Numbered from the stretch's first letter, positions 36,460 to 49,830 are shown. The stretch is 64,000 nucleotides of DNA from Siphonodentalium dalli (GCA_032622095.1 CP136063.1:117200723-117264722); one strand, 5' to 3'. The notes: generated by a model not told the origin, from the letters alone. Program-made: numbers and translations.

Positions 36460-38658
36460 ATAGTCTGGTCGATAAAAGGTTTGACCTAGAAAAAATTTGG
36501 ACTAAGTTGGTTTGTATTCCATTTTGAAGAGGAATATATCCTCTACAACATATCCAAAATCCGCTAAAATCCGCTTTGAGAATTTTTTTTTACAGAGATA
36601 TAAAAAAATGCAAATTTTTCGACCTTGTGAAGTACGTTTTTCCACAATATCCCTCATCGGCGACACCATAACGCATTAATCCTCCATCCGATATATACCA
36701 GTTTGTGTAAAAGAGTATAGGGGGCGAATAGAGTGACAAGGACAGAAAACAATGCAATCGCGGCGATGAAATGGCTGTCAAAATGGCCGCAACTACAATC
36801 CATGCTACGACGAAAGCAACATATTGGATAACCTCCTATAAGCGAAAATACACATTTGTAATTTACAACAATGTTGTTATATATCTTTAAAGGTACACAT
36901 ATAATTAAAACAGATCTATCTGAATGATTTATCGATCACTGCTACGAACGTTAACCCAATGATTTACGTTCGGGATTTCTTATTAGAATACATCCAACAG
37001 TCGGACCAAAAAACAGTTATTTCGGGCATGCAACACACGAAGTAATATTTCGTCACACAGTGCGTGGTAGTTTCGTTTTGGAATGATGATTAATTATTGA
37101 ATGTAACGCAGAAACTGAAGTGCCCACCCTATCTGTGTAAATATTAGTTTTATTTCCGGAATTTCCAACACTCTCCGTGACAATAAACCATACACGTATG
37201 TCGTAATGCTGATTATACTGTAAATAAACACTTATCTCTTCAACAGAATAGTACCCTATCTCACTAGATCGAAGAGACTGTACATGGTACATTTTATTTA
37301 GTACTAATTTTCATGGTGCTCCCAAACCGGTTTCTTAGTAGACAATTCTGTTCAAATTACTTCAATCGGCACTTTACAACAGGAATATGTACCACGCAAT
37401 GCACACTATTAGTTGTCAGTATCTTGTTGTTTGAAATTATGTTACCATTGCCACCCACATATTTGCGCTAAATATCAGCTCATCAGCGTTTACAGTTATT
37501 AGTTCTGCGTTTACCATTCACTCAATGTTGCTATTTATGGTTTTGTATGCAGCAGATATGTGTAACATTAAGGAGAATGGGTAAACGGGGCGATGCGGTT
37601 GCAGAAAAGGTCGTACGTTTCGCGTATATGTGGCATTAGTGCATTTATGTGCACATAATGTCCAGGTATAAAGACAGTCTCTACCACATAGTATGTAGGC
37701 AAATTTGGTTATGTTGAGAATTTATTGAAGATAGTCTATTGTAATCCTTTGTATTTTGATAAATTGCTTTCATGGTATACCACCATGTATTTGTGTAATA
37801 AAAGTGAAATATTCGTGTTTAATCACTTGGCTGGAGGCAACTATGACTACTATTTTAAGACACGGACAATATGATCTACACGTTTTACATAGTACCATAT
37901 GAATATCTCTCATACTGTTCTATAGTAGTGAATTTTGACAGATTGTGTGTTGTAGATTCAAAAATAAATGATTATCGGTCACATTCGTGAGAATGTTTTC
38001 ATTACATATATTTCTGCTTCTAAAAAGGTCACACATTGAATACATCCCTATTAGATCACATTTAACTGTTTTAATACACATATATTACACGATTCAAGAT
38101 AAACAGTACAGATAAAACTGTGTTATTCTTCTATTTCTTGGCGCCCAAAAAGTCCACATTTAATCGTTGTATGAGACCTGGCTTTTGGTTGCTCTCTCGC
38201 GAGATACATTAGAGAGAAATCTTACATACTATTATTAATAGCTCCCCTTATATTCTGAAATCATTCTTCCTCGTATAATTCGAGGGCATGTTCGTTCTTG
38301 TATGACCAGCTATTCAATTTTCCGCAAATTGTAAATTTCATTCGATTTTGTCCATTTTGGCGGCCATATTGGACAGACATTCTACCGACATGGTTTACGA
38401 CTAAGCATTGTTTGTGTAAATTTTATTTTATTACTAATTTGGTATTTGTTGGCGCACCTACCACCGAAATTCAGGATTTTTCTATACCAACTGCCATCAT
38501 GGACGCCATCTTGTATTACAGAAAATGCTCAAAGCGAATTTTAGCGGATTTTGGATATGTTATAGAGGATATATTCCTCTTCAAAATGGAATAGAAACCA
38601 ACTTAGTCCAAATGTTTTCTAGGTTGACCCTAAAATTTTAGTTTATCGACCAGACTAT
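36460..38658. mobile_element. 2.2-kb segment bounded by about 125-bp inverted arms
   Basis: 36460-36583 (atagtctggtcgataaaagg, ggactaagttggttt, attccattttgaagagg, atatccaaaatccgctaaaa) is the reverse complement of 38533-38658 with few mismatches and one gap. No transposase frame lies between. The interior is AT-rich, without recognised genes. It may be a non-autonomous element with long termini, or two solo repeats in opposite orientation. No target duplication is evident. Confidence 0.75.
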
Positions 38659-38901
38659 AAAGCCCACACAGGGCCTTAGCATGCTTATCCAATACCGGTT
38701 TGTATTGCTCATTGTTATTTTTGTGTGCGTGTGCGTTTGTGGAACGAAAGCTTTTTCTTTTTGTCAAGAATGTATAATTATCACTAAATTCAATGGCATC
38801 AATAATTTTTGTTTGTTTTACAGGGACCTTAATATTCTTAACTATACTTACTATTGCTTTACTTCTTTTCGTTTCGGTTGTCTGCGTACTGCTGTCGTTA
38901 A
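38659..38901. other. Spacer or 5' part of the LINE that follows
   Basis: No gene is recognised. It may include the 5' UTR of the L1/Tx1-like LINE, whose 5' boundary I could not fix. Confidence 0.35.
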
Positions 38902-41900
38902 ATGTCTATAAAAATAGTATCTGCTAATTGCCGAGGGCTTAATCAAAAAGAGAAGCGCCGCGATGTGTTCAACTTCTTGCGAAATTCTAATGCCTCGTTA
39001 TATTGTCTCCAAGATACGCACTTTACGAACGATATGGAATAATACATTGAATCTGAATGGGGCTTCAAAATTGAAGCATCTTCTTACAAGTCCCAATTGC
39101 GCGGAGTAGCAATTCTTTTCAAAAATAACTTTGACTATCATATACACAATGTATTAAAGGACGACAACGGAAACTTTATTATACTAGACATGACTATTGA
39201 AAAAATGAGAATAACTCTTGCAAATATCTACGGACCAAACGAAGATAATCCAGATTTCTATGTTCGACTCAAAAATAAAATTCTTGATATTGGCAACACG
39301 CAAGTTATAATTTGTGGGGACCGGAATTTAGCTCCCGACCAAAACATGGATACTTATAATTAAAAACATATAAATAACCCAAAAGCATTAAAAGCAGTGG
39401 AATCACTTGTCGACAGACTCGAACTTGTAGATGCATGGAGGCTTAATAATGAAAATGAGAAGCGATACATTTGGAGGAGAAGATCTCCAATTAAAATGGC
39501 AAGACTTGATTATTTCCTGATATCAAATGACCTAATTAGTATTACAGGAGAGGGCCCAGATATATTACCAGTTATAGATCAGATCACTCTATTATTACTC
39601 TATCTTTATCGCTGAATAATATCAAGAGAGGCCAGGGTTTCTGGAAATTCAATACTTCTCTTTTACACGAAGAAAAGTATATGGAATTGGTTAAATCTAT
39701 CATAGAATCAAACAAATGTAGATACACATATATCCGACGCGGTGAAGCGGATTCCACCTCAAGCAGATGCGAAATTGGCAAAAAACTTCTTCTTGACTCA
39801 ATTCTACTCGATATCAGAGGTCAAACAATGGCGTATTCAGCTAAACTCAAGCGTGAGCGAAAAGAAAAAGAAGGCTCATTAATAAAAATAAAAAATGAAC
39901 TCGAAATTTCCATCGATAAATGTTCAGTTGATTTACATAAGAAGGCCAATATAATGGAACAAATTCAAAACATTGACACTGAACTCCATGAAATGAGAAT
40001 AGAAGCTACACAAGGAGCAATGGTGAGATCGAAAGCAAAGTTGATTGAGCATGGAGAAAAACCAACGAAATACTTCCTGAATTTAGAAAAACGAAACTAT
40101 ATATCAAAAACCCTGGCACTCTTGGAGGATTCAAACGGAATAAAGTTAACAAACCAAAATGAAATTTTAAATGAAACACGAAAATTCTACCAAACCTTGT
40201 ACTCGTAAAAAAAAAACAATAGACTTTGATTACAAATCAATATTGGATCAAGGTGAATATTCAAGACTATCGCCCGAGGCATCCCAAAGTATATAAGACC
40301 CGATAACTCTAGGTGAACTAACGATGGCACTAAAAAAATAAAAAAACGAAAAACCTTCCGGCTTAGATGGCTATCCTTATGAGTTCTAGAAATTTTTCTA
40401 GTCTGACCTGGGTCAACTCCTGTGTGAATCGCTAAATGAATCCCTCGTTGATGGTGAGCTCTCTATAATACAAAAACAAGGCCTGATAACAATTATCCCG
40501 AAAAAGGACAAGGAACGACACCTTCTCAAAAACTGGAGGCCGATCACCTTATTGAATGTCTCATACAAACTAGCGTCGTCATGTATAGCAGGGCGACTTA
40601 AACGTGTTCTGCCTCACATAATTAGCAAAGACCAAAGCGGATTCATCAAAGACCGATACATAGGCGATAACACTAGATTGGTTTATGATATTATATTCAG
40701 GAGTAAATTGCAAAACAAACCGGGTCTCTTACTTTTAGTATATTTTGAAAAAGCATTCGATTCCGTATCATGGAAATTCATTATGAAATGTTTAGATATG
40801 TTCAATTATGGTGAATCACTAAAGAGATGGATTACAATTTTTTGCAACAATATTAATTCCTCAATTCTGTTAAATGGCCACATCTCGAGGAGTTTCAGTC
40901 TTTCTCGAGGCTGTCGACAAGGTGACCCTGTCTCACCGTATATTTTTTTGAATACAAAATAACACAGTACGCAGACGACACGACACTCATCTTAGATGGT
41001 AGTGAACATAGTTTACGAGAAGCTTATAAAGTACTAGACTTCTTTGAAGACATATCTGGCTTGCGAATCAACCCTAGCAAATGTCAGGGGTCGTGGATAG
41101 GATCACATACATATCGGAAAGGTTGTATTTGTCCCGATCTAAATCTAAACTGTTCTCCTACCTTCGATTTATTGGGTATACAGTTCAATACAGACCTAGG
41201 CAAGATGAGTCACAACTATGATAACAAATTAGTGGACATAAACCGTATGATCGAAACATGGAAACATAGACTATTAACACCAATCGGAAGAATAACAGTG
41301 ATCAAATCTCTTATACTACCTAATCTTACCCACCTATTCATATCATTACCAGATCCTGGAAACGCATTTTATTAAACAGCTCGAATCACTTCTTTACAAA
41401 TTTCTTTGGAACTCGAATAGGGACAGAATAAAAAGAAAGCTCATTTGTCAAGACTATCAAAATGGCGGTTTGAAAATGGTAGATATAAGAAACTTTATAA
41501 TGTCAATGAAATTAACGTTAGACGTCTTGTGTCAATGAACTCGAAATGGATCCATTTAACTGATCTCCCTGTTGCCGATGACTCACTATTTCTTTTTTAT
41601 GACAGTATGTACTTGCGAAACTACTCCAAAAATATATTAAATCCATTCTGGCGTGATGTACTCACATCATGGAGCTATTTCAGCGAGAAGGATGAGTCAA
41701 ACGGAAATATATGTACATGGGTCTTATGGAATAATCCAAACATAAAGTTGCACGACAAAATTATCAACTTCGCTACATGGAGAAGACATGGCATATTTTT
41801 TATCAATGACTTGATACATACGAATGGAAAATTACACACACCCGAAAGTCTTTACGCTTCTTGTAATGTATCCCCTGACTTCATCACCCTGAACGCAATT

Positions 41901-42567
41901 CGCAGACAAATTAATTCAGTAGACAAAATATATAAGAAAACTTTAACTCGTTGTACTAATCCCATACAACCCAGCAATATGGTTCCACTTTTGCGAAATT
42001 CAAAGGGTGGGCAGGACTTCTATAAAATTTTGAATGCTATGAAATTGTCCCCCAAGCCCCAAAGCAAATGGACAATTGAAATTGGGGTGCCAGAAATAGA
42101 CTGGTCAATTTTCAACCGCCTACCTTTCTCCACGACGCCTGATACAAAGCTTCAGTGGTTACAGTTCAGGATTACTTCTAGGATATTATCAACTAATAGA
42201 TTTCTTAAAATAATAAAAGTGAGATCTGATGACCAATGTAATCGATGCAGAAATAATAATGAGAACATCTCACATATATTCTGGAATTGCGCATGCGTAC
42301 AATAATTCCTAGGTGAGCTTAACGATTGGTCAACCAAAAATAACCTTAATCTCAAAACTTCGAAACAGATAATTATTCTTGGTTCTCCACCAACAGAAGG
42401 AAATTATACCACTAATTTGTTTTGGCTGCTTGTCAGACTATACATATATCGAACTAAATTCAACCCAGACATGCTATCCGTCAATGCTTTTATAACAGCT
42501 CTCAAATACAAGTATAGATGTGACAAATTCAATGCTCGTTGTAATATGAAAATTGCAGAATTTTAGA
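38902..42567 (+). pseudogene. LINE ORF2 pseudogene: APE endonuclease, reverse transcriptase, C-terminal zinc motif
   Basis: The start MSIKIVSANCRGLNQKEKRR is the endonuclease N-terminus, followed by LYCLQDTHF, a TAA stop, VAILFKNNF, ITLANIYGPN and ICGDRNLAPDQ (GD-x-N box). A stop near 39361 and a broken SDH region (about 39580) follow. The RT has LLNVSYKLASS, KDQSGFIKDRYIGDN, FEKAFDSVSW and RQGDPVSPYIFL. A deletion then removes the palm segment before KITQYADDTTLILDGSE. The first catalytic Asp before FEKAFD appears changed to Tyr (LLLVYFEKAFD). After the thumb come a 286-codon stretch and CNRCRNNNENISHIFWNC, a C..C..H..C motif. It is inactive. Confidence 0.88.
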
Positions 42568-42990
42568 AAAACTGGTTTCTGATAGAAAGCGCTATAAATA
42601 CAAATAAAGTATAGATTTCTTGATATATACTCATCAGACTCGCGCATTTTCCTTTAAGAATTATGTTTCCGTTCTGCCTCTTGCTCTCTTCAATTATAGT
42701 AATTATAGTCACCCTTCACTTGAGTGTCGTGCTAAACCGAAACAAAAATGAAAATAACATGTTTTAACGTGACTTAAAACTCCAACTCATTGCCAGATCG
42801 CCTGTTTAGAGCCACTGAATGCCCGTTGATGTAAGTAAGAGTGCAAGCGTGAGCAAGTATGTATGCCTGAATGTATGTATCAGATGAATATTATCTATCT
42901 ATATTTTGTATCTAACATGTACAACCATTCATTTTGTATGTTAAATCATCTGACTGTTTCAATAAAAATTATTAAAAAAAAAAAAAAAAA
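38902..42990 (+). mobile_element. L1/Tx1-group LINE, nearly full ORF2, decayed
   Basis: ORF2 runs from the APE endonuclease start (38902) to about 42567. It is followed by a short 3' UTR, aataaaaattatt and a run of 17 A ending at 42990. No ORF1 is recognised upstream. A matching target duplication was not found on the 5' side. It is the same family as the 5'-truncated copy at 27911-29945. Confidence 0.87.
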
Positions 42991-45084
42991 GAGTTATGGA
43001 GAGGAGCTCGAGCATAATTAGACATAGGTGGTTTGGATATTCGCTATCAAATATATTCTGGATAAACATTAATTGAATATGGAAATATATTGGTGGGAAA
43101 GCGTTGCATTCGCTTGGTCCATTGTATTAAAATAAATCAAATATTTTGGATTTTAGCTACATTACTGGTGTCTATATAATATAGTCCGTTCATGTATATG
43201 TTTATAATGTACAGTTATTAACTATATTAACATGTATGGGGAAGTATATCTATAGCACATAGTTAAGTTTGTATTGGTTATTTATTTATTATGATTTTTG
43301 TGATTCATCTGATTACCGTTTATTTTAGCAATGGGTTAAAATTGATCATACGAATGGTATATTCCAATATTCCTACTATAAATCAAGGCAACGTGTAAAT
43401 CAAGGTAAACGTGTGTCCTGTCACAGAACCGCCATGCCAGTGACCCATAACAGAATATCGCCAAAACACGCAGAATAAATATAAATCCGAAGGAAGATTA
43501 TATCATAATTCATGTATATATATCCAATGCTAATTGCCAGTGTTGTCAGATCGGAACACCGACATAACCATTCTCTGACAGGACCACATTTACCAGGTTT
43601 GAAGAATTAAAGATTATTACATCTGTGGGACAGTTTTGGAACAGAAATCCGGGCGAAAATGTTCGGAGTACCCGAAGAGTGTAGTACGAAGGAGAACTCT
43701 ATCTTGTTAGAATCCTCAAATATGGAATTTATATGTTAAAAATGTTGTTGTTGTAATTGTGGCATGGAAGAGATAGACCATTCCTGCAATAAATGATTGT
43801 ATATACTAAAATAATAAAGGGTGGCATAACCAATACGATAATAATAACAAACATAAATCGAGAGGTTAGGGAAGTCCATACGCCGGCAAGTCTGCACGGC
43901 ACGTCATCGCGGGCACTTCGCCACAGAAAACCACATGGCGCCAGAATACGAACGGAAACACGCACACAACACGCAAACCCACAAAAGCAAAAGACATGAG
44001 AAGCAAAACCCATGTAGCCCACCTGCAACGGCGCTACCGGAACCTGCCCTAAAATACATGCATGATTTATTCTTGCGAGATAATTGCACGCTATTTACAG
44101 GCAAATTCCGGCAGCACCGCTACAGGCGGAACAATTATACGATAACACAGTGTTGTTGATCTGCTGCGGACGACCGATCTTCAAAAAACGCGACATCAGA
44201 ATACACCAAGAAAACCATAGTCAGAAATGGTAACGCCACCAAGATTATAGTATTACATATAAATAGAAATTATAAAAAATACATAAAATAGTTTGATAAC
44301 AATTGCGTTTAAACAAGTAATCCTTCAAATTATTACTAACAAAGTAAACGACTGTGGGGTCACTCAACAGATTATAAAGATTTGGGCATAGTATACTGTA
44401 AATACTAAAATTTAAATGAAATAATTAAAAGATAAAATTTAGCATGTAGTAAAAGTTAATTTTCTCATTTAATTTTTTTGTTTTGTTTAAATAAAGCAAT
44501 AATTTAAATGTAAAATTTGGTTTAAAAAAAATGATTGACCGTGGCTCTTCCAATAATTGCGCGACTGACCTGGTCAATTGTTCTTAAGAAGTTGTTTTGA
44601 GAATTACTATGGAGGGAAATAGTTATGGCTGTGGCTTCGCAAGTAATTAACTTGGTGACGTTATGTTAACAAATCTGAACTCCAGTTAACCAAGGACGCT
44701 TCATACCAAATATAAGAAGTTATTGGGTCTTACGTGTCATGAGATGTCTAAATAGTTTTCGATGGACATATCGCGCAAGGGACCCACGCCAATCTTCTCT
44801 GTTGGGATTCCAATTGTTGGCTCATTAAATATGCACATATGCTTAAGATACAGTCGCACGATCCCGTAAGTCGGGTTTTGGATCCAAGTTAATGAAAATA
44901 TCATTGAAATAATCGGTTTCCCCCAATAAACATCCATATATTCAATATACATGTTTTGGAGCAGAATTAGGCAGTCCATATTGGACGCCATCATGGAATT
45001 TATTTTGTTTTGTTTTAATTTTCACACATAATTATTAGTTATGTGGATGGAGTTCTCATTAAACCTCACATCCTTGTAATGGTT
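42991..45084. other. Intergenic, no gene; a few dispersed repeats
   Basis: The sequence at 43620-43720 resembles 25665-25770. The sequence at about 43740-43800 (gttgttgtaattgtggcatg, gaagagatagacca) resembles about 59897-59945. Overlapping 60-100-codon frames at 43729-44159 occur on both strands and look like composition effects. I call no gene. Confidence 0.45.
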
Positions 45085-45564
45085 ACAGTAATGCCCAAAT
45101 TAATTGACCACTTAACCACATCATAATTATTGGTAATTTTGCAGGATTTTAAATCCTGAAAATTTACCAATAATTTTGCTGTTGTCAAGTGGTCAATTAC
45201 TTTGAACATTACTGTATGAGGATAGAGTCATCATTGAACCTCAAATCCTTATATTGGTTACAGTAATGCCCAAAGTAATTGACCACTTAACCGCTGCAGA
45301 ATTATGGGTATTTTTTCAGCATTTACAATCCTGACAAATTACCCATTATTCTGCTGTGGTCAAGTGGTCAATTATTTTGAACATTACTGTATGATGATTG
45401 AGTTATCATTAAACCTCAAATCCTTATATTGGTTAAGTAATGCCCAAAGTAATTGACCCTTTAACCACAGCATAATTATGGGTAATTTTTCAGGATTTAG
45501 AATCATGAAAAAATACACACAAATTTGCTGTGATTAAGTGATCAATTACTTTGGACATTACTGT
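45085..45564. repeat. Tandem array of three 131-bp palindromes (period about 175 bp)
   Basis: Copies lie at 45085-45215, 45260-45390 and 45433-45564. Each reads acagtaatgcccaaa-taatt, gaccacttaacc, a centre of caggatttaaaatcctg type, and then the exact inverse back to acattactgt. A 44-base spacer (atgaggatagagtcatcatt and following) repeats with each unit. The copies differ by a few per cent. Each unit could form a hairpin nearly 65 bp long. Confidence 0.93.
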
Positions 45565-45869
45565 ATGTAGATGGAGTTAAACCTCACATCAGTGTGTTTG
45601 GGGATTTGGACCTTGACTTGGGACCTTTGGTTTTTAACGCAACAAATGCGCGTACACCTTATATACAAATTTCTTATGTAACCAGAGTTTTTCTTGGATA
45701 AGATGAGTTTGAAGCCTGCTTACATTTCAAAATGTTGTCAGTTTTGTATTGTCTGCAGCGAACTCGACGCGTTGAAGCAAAACTTACAAAAGATAAAATG
45801 TGTATGTGACGAGACTATAATACAAATGAAAAAATAAATTGAGGGAGGGGTGGGCGATACAGGGAACTA
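45565..45869. other. Spacer, nothing recognised
   Basis: No exon, RNA gene or repeat family was recognised. Confidence 0.35.
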
Positions 45870-46560
45870 AGGGTTGAACCGATATAAATTTGTAGAGCGA
45901 TAACGACCAATGTTGACATACTATGCATATCAAATCTACTGTTGCAACAAGGCTATAAAATAGGGGGTGTCAGAATCTTAGTCATCTCTATATAGTGCCA
46001 GAATAGTCATTTATGGAGTTCTATAAGATGTTGGGTTGGTGATATGGACTCGGAGAAAATGGGTTTGTACCGATGAACTGACATAAATTAGTGGATCAAT
46101 GTTGCCATGTAATGCATCGCGACTGTACTAAAGCAGCAATGATATAAAATTGAGGGGGGGGGTCTGAAATTATCTCTATAGATGGCACCAGGATTATATA
46201 GAAAGGAAAAGCAATTGATATACGTATACTGTATACTATAGTAATACCATAGACATATAAGTACAAGTATCACGAAATAAAATATTACGTAACATGACTA
46301 TATACCGATGAAAGTAATAAATAAATTGGACCGGGATTAGAGGTTGGGTTGGTTATATGTGGATAATTGGATATGGAATTCATACCGATGAAACGATACA
46401 AACTGGTGGAGCGATAAAGACCAATGTTGACACTTAGTCAGGCTACGCGGGGGAAATAGGGGTTGATACGATAGACCGAAATAAATTTGTCTAGTGATAA
46501 TGACCAATGTTGACGTATAAACTAACGCGACTGTACTGTCACACAATTATCAGGGTGAAC
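45870..46560. repeat. Degenerate tandem repeat, about four units
   Basis: The motifs accgat-aaataaatttgt, gtggagcgataa, gaccaatgttgaca and gcgactgtact recur in order about every 115-190 bp. The copies are diverged and of unequal length. No coding potential is present. Confidence 0.6.
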
Positions 46561-47804
46561 CCGTCAAATATGGACTCTAGTGCCCAATATCGAACAACTC
46601 AGAAAAGATTTGCAGGGCCGTAAACATTTGAAGAGCTGTAAGGCTACAGTAATTTAAAAAAAAAAATTAAAATTGACAATAACAGTGAAAACAGTAGCCA
46701 TAACGGCACTGTAGAGGCAGTAGCCAAGAGTGCACTACCAGTGGAAACTACCATGCACCAAGGCGGAAACTAAAATAACCGCATGACAGCTGCTAATATG
46801 CACTGCAAGCAGTTGTAAAAATATGCACTGCAATGCCAACTGAATGGCAAGAAATAGCAGAAAACCTGCGCAAAAAAAACAAAACAATTTTTATTAAATC
46901 CGCCTGTCTTATTAGACTGCCGGTCTCAAGCCCGGATAAAGGATGAGAGGAGTCTATTGTAATGCGAGAAGCTTTACGCCAGGCACGCTCATGCATTTAA
47001 TTAGTTATTAGACGCCATTCAATAATCCGCTATGAACAAGTCCGGCGCTCTCCCGTCAATGCGTCATATAAATGATATAAAACTTAATTTAACTGAAATT
47101 TTCAAATATTTTATTGAACAATGTTATACACAACATAGTATATATGATTAAATGGCATAACACCCTCTCCATTTGCCATTATTCTTATTTTTAACCCGCC
47201 GGACTTCTTTTCGCCCGCCGGTCTTCGCCGGTCTTCGCCGGACTTCTTTTAGAACGACCGATCGAGTGCGTTAAATTTGTAAACAAAGTTTTGTCAATAG
47301 TCGTTTTGGTCAAACTATCCATTTTAAACCGGGACAGTAGATACGAATAGTAGCTAAGATGTATTTAGATAGAATTAACAAAAGAATTTGACCGATCAGG
47401 GTAGATTTTAAGAGAATGGAGTGGAGAAATCTTGGTGATAATTCCAGAAAATAAAGATGGAGGAGAATCACAATTAAAATTCCCACAATGCACTTCACTA
47501 AACCAGGGGTTCCCAATAGGTGATATATTATTTTCAGGCTATCAGAGTATTTATATTTTCAACATATTATTACACCGGTGACTTTAAGTTTACAACGTCA
47601 GCCTGTCCTATGGATACGATTTATCATATTTTCAAAAACGTATTATACACCGGTGCCGTTAACATTTTCAATTTCAGCATATACGTGATTCTATTGGTAC
47701 GATTGAGTAAGGTACAAAAAAAAATATCCAAGAATATATTTCTCCATTCGACCATGAGTCTGTACAGATCTGTACACCAGTGTCCACCCACTTCGTGGCG
47801 GTAA
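46561..47804. other. Intergenic, no gene
   Basis: The sequence at 46893-46990 is less AT-rich (ggtctcaagcccgg and following) and vaguely resembles a SINE head, but no tRNA fold was convincing. The sequence at 47200-47255 has short cgccgg-tcttcgccgg repeats. Confidence 0.4.
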
Positions 47805-49830
47805 TGAGTCGTTATCTCGTGGGAATCCGGATTCAGAATCTGGATTCAGATTACAGATTAGACCCCGTACGACTTGGTTCGGTAAACGAACAGACCAGCA
47901 ATTGGCAGAATCAGTAAACGAACAGACCGTAATCTCCAGATTCCGATTCCGATTCCGATTACGGACTCAAATGTTCGTAATGTAAACAAACCGAGATTTC
48001 GCCACCTCGGAGTTCAAAAGCACAATAAAACATAAGAATCCGTCTCTTGTGTACAAATTATTGCAGAATATAAACGATCTATATCAAAGAATTTTAAATG
48101 CGGAGACAAATTTGTTTTATCGAATGTAAACTGGGAGAATATTACTGAAATTAGCCAAATAATAACGCTATTGATAGTAACGCTGGGCGAACACTTCGGT
48201 TGATGGCGAAGCAAATCATTGTCGATTTTATTGTCACTTTCATATGTCCATTTCATAATTCCATCCATAAAATACCGCCCGAACGTATGTCGATTTCGAA
48301 TTTGGCGGATACGTCACCATTGACCGAATTCATGTGAACCTGCATGGATATGTCTTCTGCTGTGTTCGTTGTTTTAATGTTTTTTCTTATTCAAGAAATA
48401 GTAGGATTATATGATATCGATGGATACACAAATGTACTATCATCTATTCTTATAGCAATTTCATGTTTAAAATGTTTTGTTTCGTTAAATGCAGTCGTTT
48501 TGCACAATAGTCTCTGTATAGACAACAAACACAGGCATTTTTTGGCCAACGTGCTGTATAATAGTATGAAAATAAAGCTTTGCTCATGAAGCTAATGTTG
48601 TGGTCTTGTGATCGCAGGTGAACTGCATCTCCAAATCGCACAAACAAAAATGAAAAGCTTATTCTAGGATATCAGGACTATATAGTGGAAATGTCAGTCA
48701 ATTTATTGATTAAGTACCCACACGTACAAGTTCTAGGGACGTGGCTAGAGGTTTCCTCAAATTTCCGGCCAACTGCACCCCCCCCCATTGAACCAAACAT
48801 CAATCTCACAGGTTCGCAGAATTCCATTTGCACCCCTTGGAAATAGCCAACCTGACACACACTAAGATTGGAAAATTACCAACTTTTACTGGTTGAAAAA
48901 ATCAAACAATGAGAACAATTCCAACCTATATATGGCGTCAAAGTAATGTCCAACTAATGTTGTGTCATGCGTGAAATTTCCAACTGCTGGAAATGTACCA
49001 AAGTTTAGTTTAAACATATTTATTTCAAATATTTGTCAAATTTAGATAACACATGAGATATAACACATACATTTGTTTATACATACAATGGGATTGGAGG
49101 ACAGGTGCTGACTCACTGAATGGTACCCCCCTCTCCCATATGTTATTACACTGAGAAAACAAAATTAGTAATGGCAAAGCAACATGACTACCAAAACAAG
49201 TTGAACATATATACCGATCACCGGTCACCCCCTCTCCCGAGTTAGTCATAAGTTTGTATATGTATTTATTTAAAATCGTGTTTGTTTGTTGCGTTTGCTG
49301 GCTTGTACGTATCATTATTTGGAACAGTTAGTCAAAAGAATCCTGATTTTTCCTCTCGTATGAATGACTGCATATCTAAGCAAATTGTACCAAAGTTCGG
49401 GGGGGGGGGTCGAGACACACAACCAACCCCTTTCGCCACGTCCCTGTGCAACTGTCAAGTTTCGTGTGTTTTTCACAACATCTTCTGAATTAGATTCAGG
49501 AGGCCTAGAGCTGTTAGAATTCAATGCTTGCCCTCATCAATAAACACACTTTAACTTGAAAAAAAGATGCGATTAAGTCGGATTGGCAGCAGATTATGTG
49601 CCGTGTATATACGCATAGAAGAAAAGCATGACTTTCACAACAAACGTGAACTTTATAAATATAAGATACAAATGATACTTGTGTCAAATACATGAGCCAT
49701 GTTTGACGCTGGGAGAACATAGTTTCGGAGACCACGTGGATTTAAAAATCTGACCTAGAATCAGGAATTAGCCCCGCCCCCGTAATCGGCTTTGTATTCT
49801 GAATCCGGATCCCCACGAGATAACGACTCA
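47805..49830. mobile_element. 2.0-kb element with inverted termini TGAGTCGTTATCTCGTGG
   Basis: The left end (47805) reads tgagtcgttatctcgtggga, then atccggattcagaat. The right end (to 49830), reverse-complemented, reads tgagtcgttatctcgtgggg, then atccggattcagaat. This is about 35 bp of near identity. Inside are (g)attcc and ccgatt repeats near the left end, a part similar to 30450-30600, and a nested hAT-like element. No transposase was seen. Confidence 0.8.
48734..49446. mobile_element. hAT-like miniature element, copy 3 (inverted, longer)
   Basis: It begins tagggacgtggctagagg and ends cgccacgtccctg, which are inverted termini. The internal aacaatgagaacaattccaacc and catgcgtgaaatttccaact are the reverse complements of the corresponding motifs in copies 1 and 2. 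It is about 700 bp against about 420 for the others, so it probably holds an extra segment at about 49020-49390. It is nested in the element at 47805-49830. Confidence 0.75.

Noticed and set aside
43729-44159. Overlapping frames on both strands, 66-99 codons
   Set aside because: Mutually overlapping, low-information frames with no conserved motif. They are probably compositional.
46893-46990. Possible tRNA-derived SINE head or tRNA
   Set aside because: ggtctcaagcccgg only loosely resembles a B box. I could not fold a cloverleaf or find an A box at the right distance.
48344-48589. 81-codon frame starting with a hydrophobic segment, a possible second signal peptide
   Set aside because: No donor in a useful phase and no downstream Ig-like exon. 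It lies inside a transposon-like segment.
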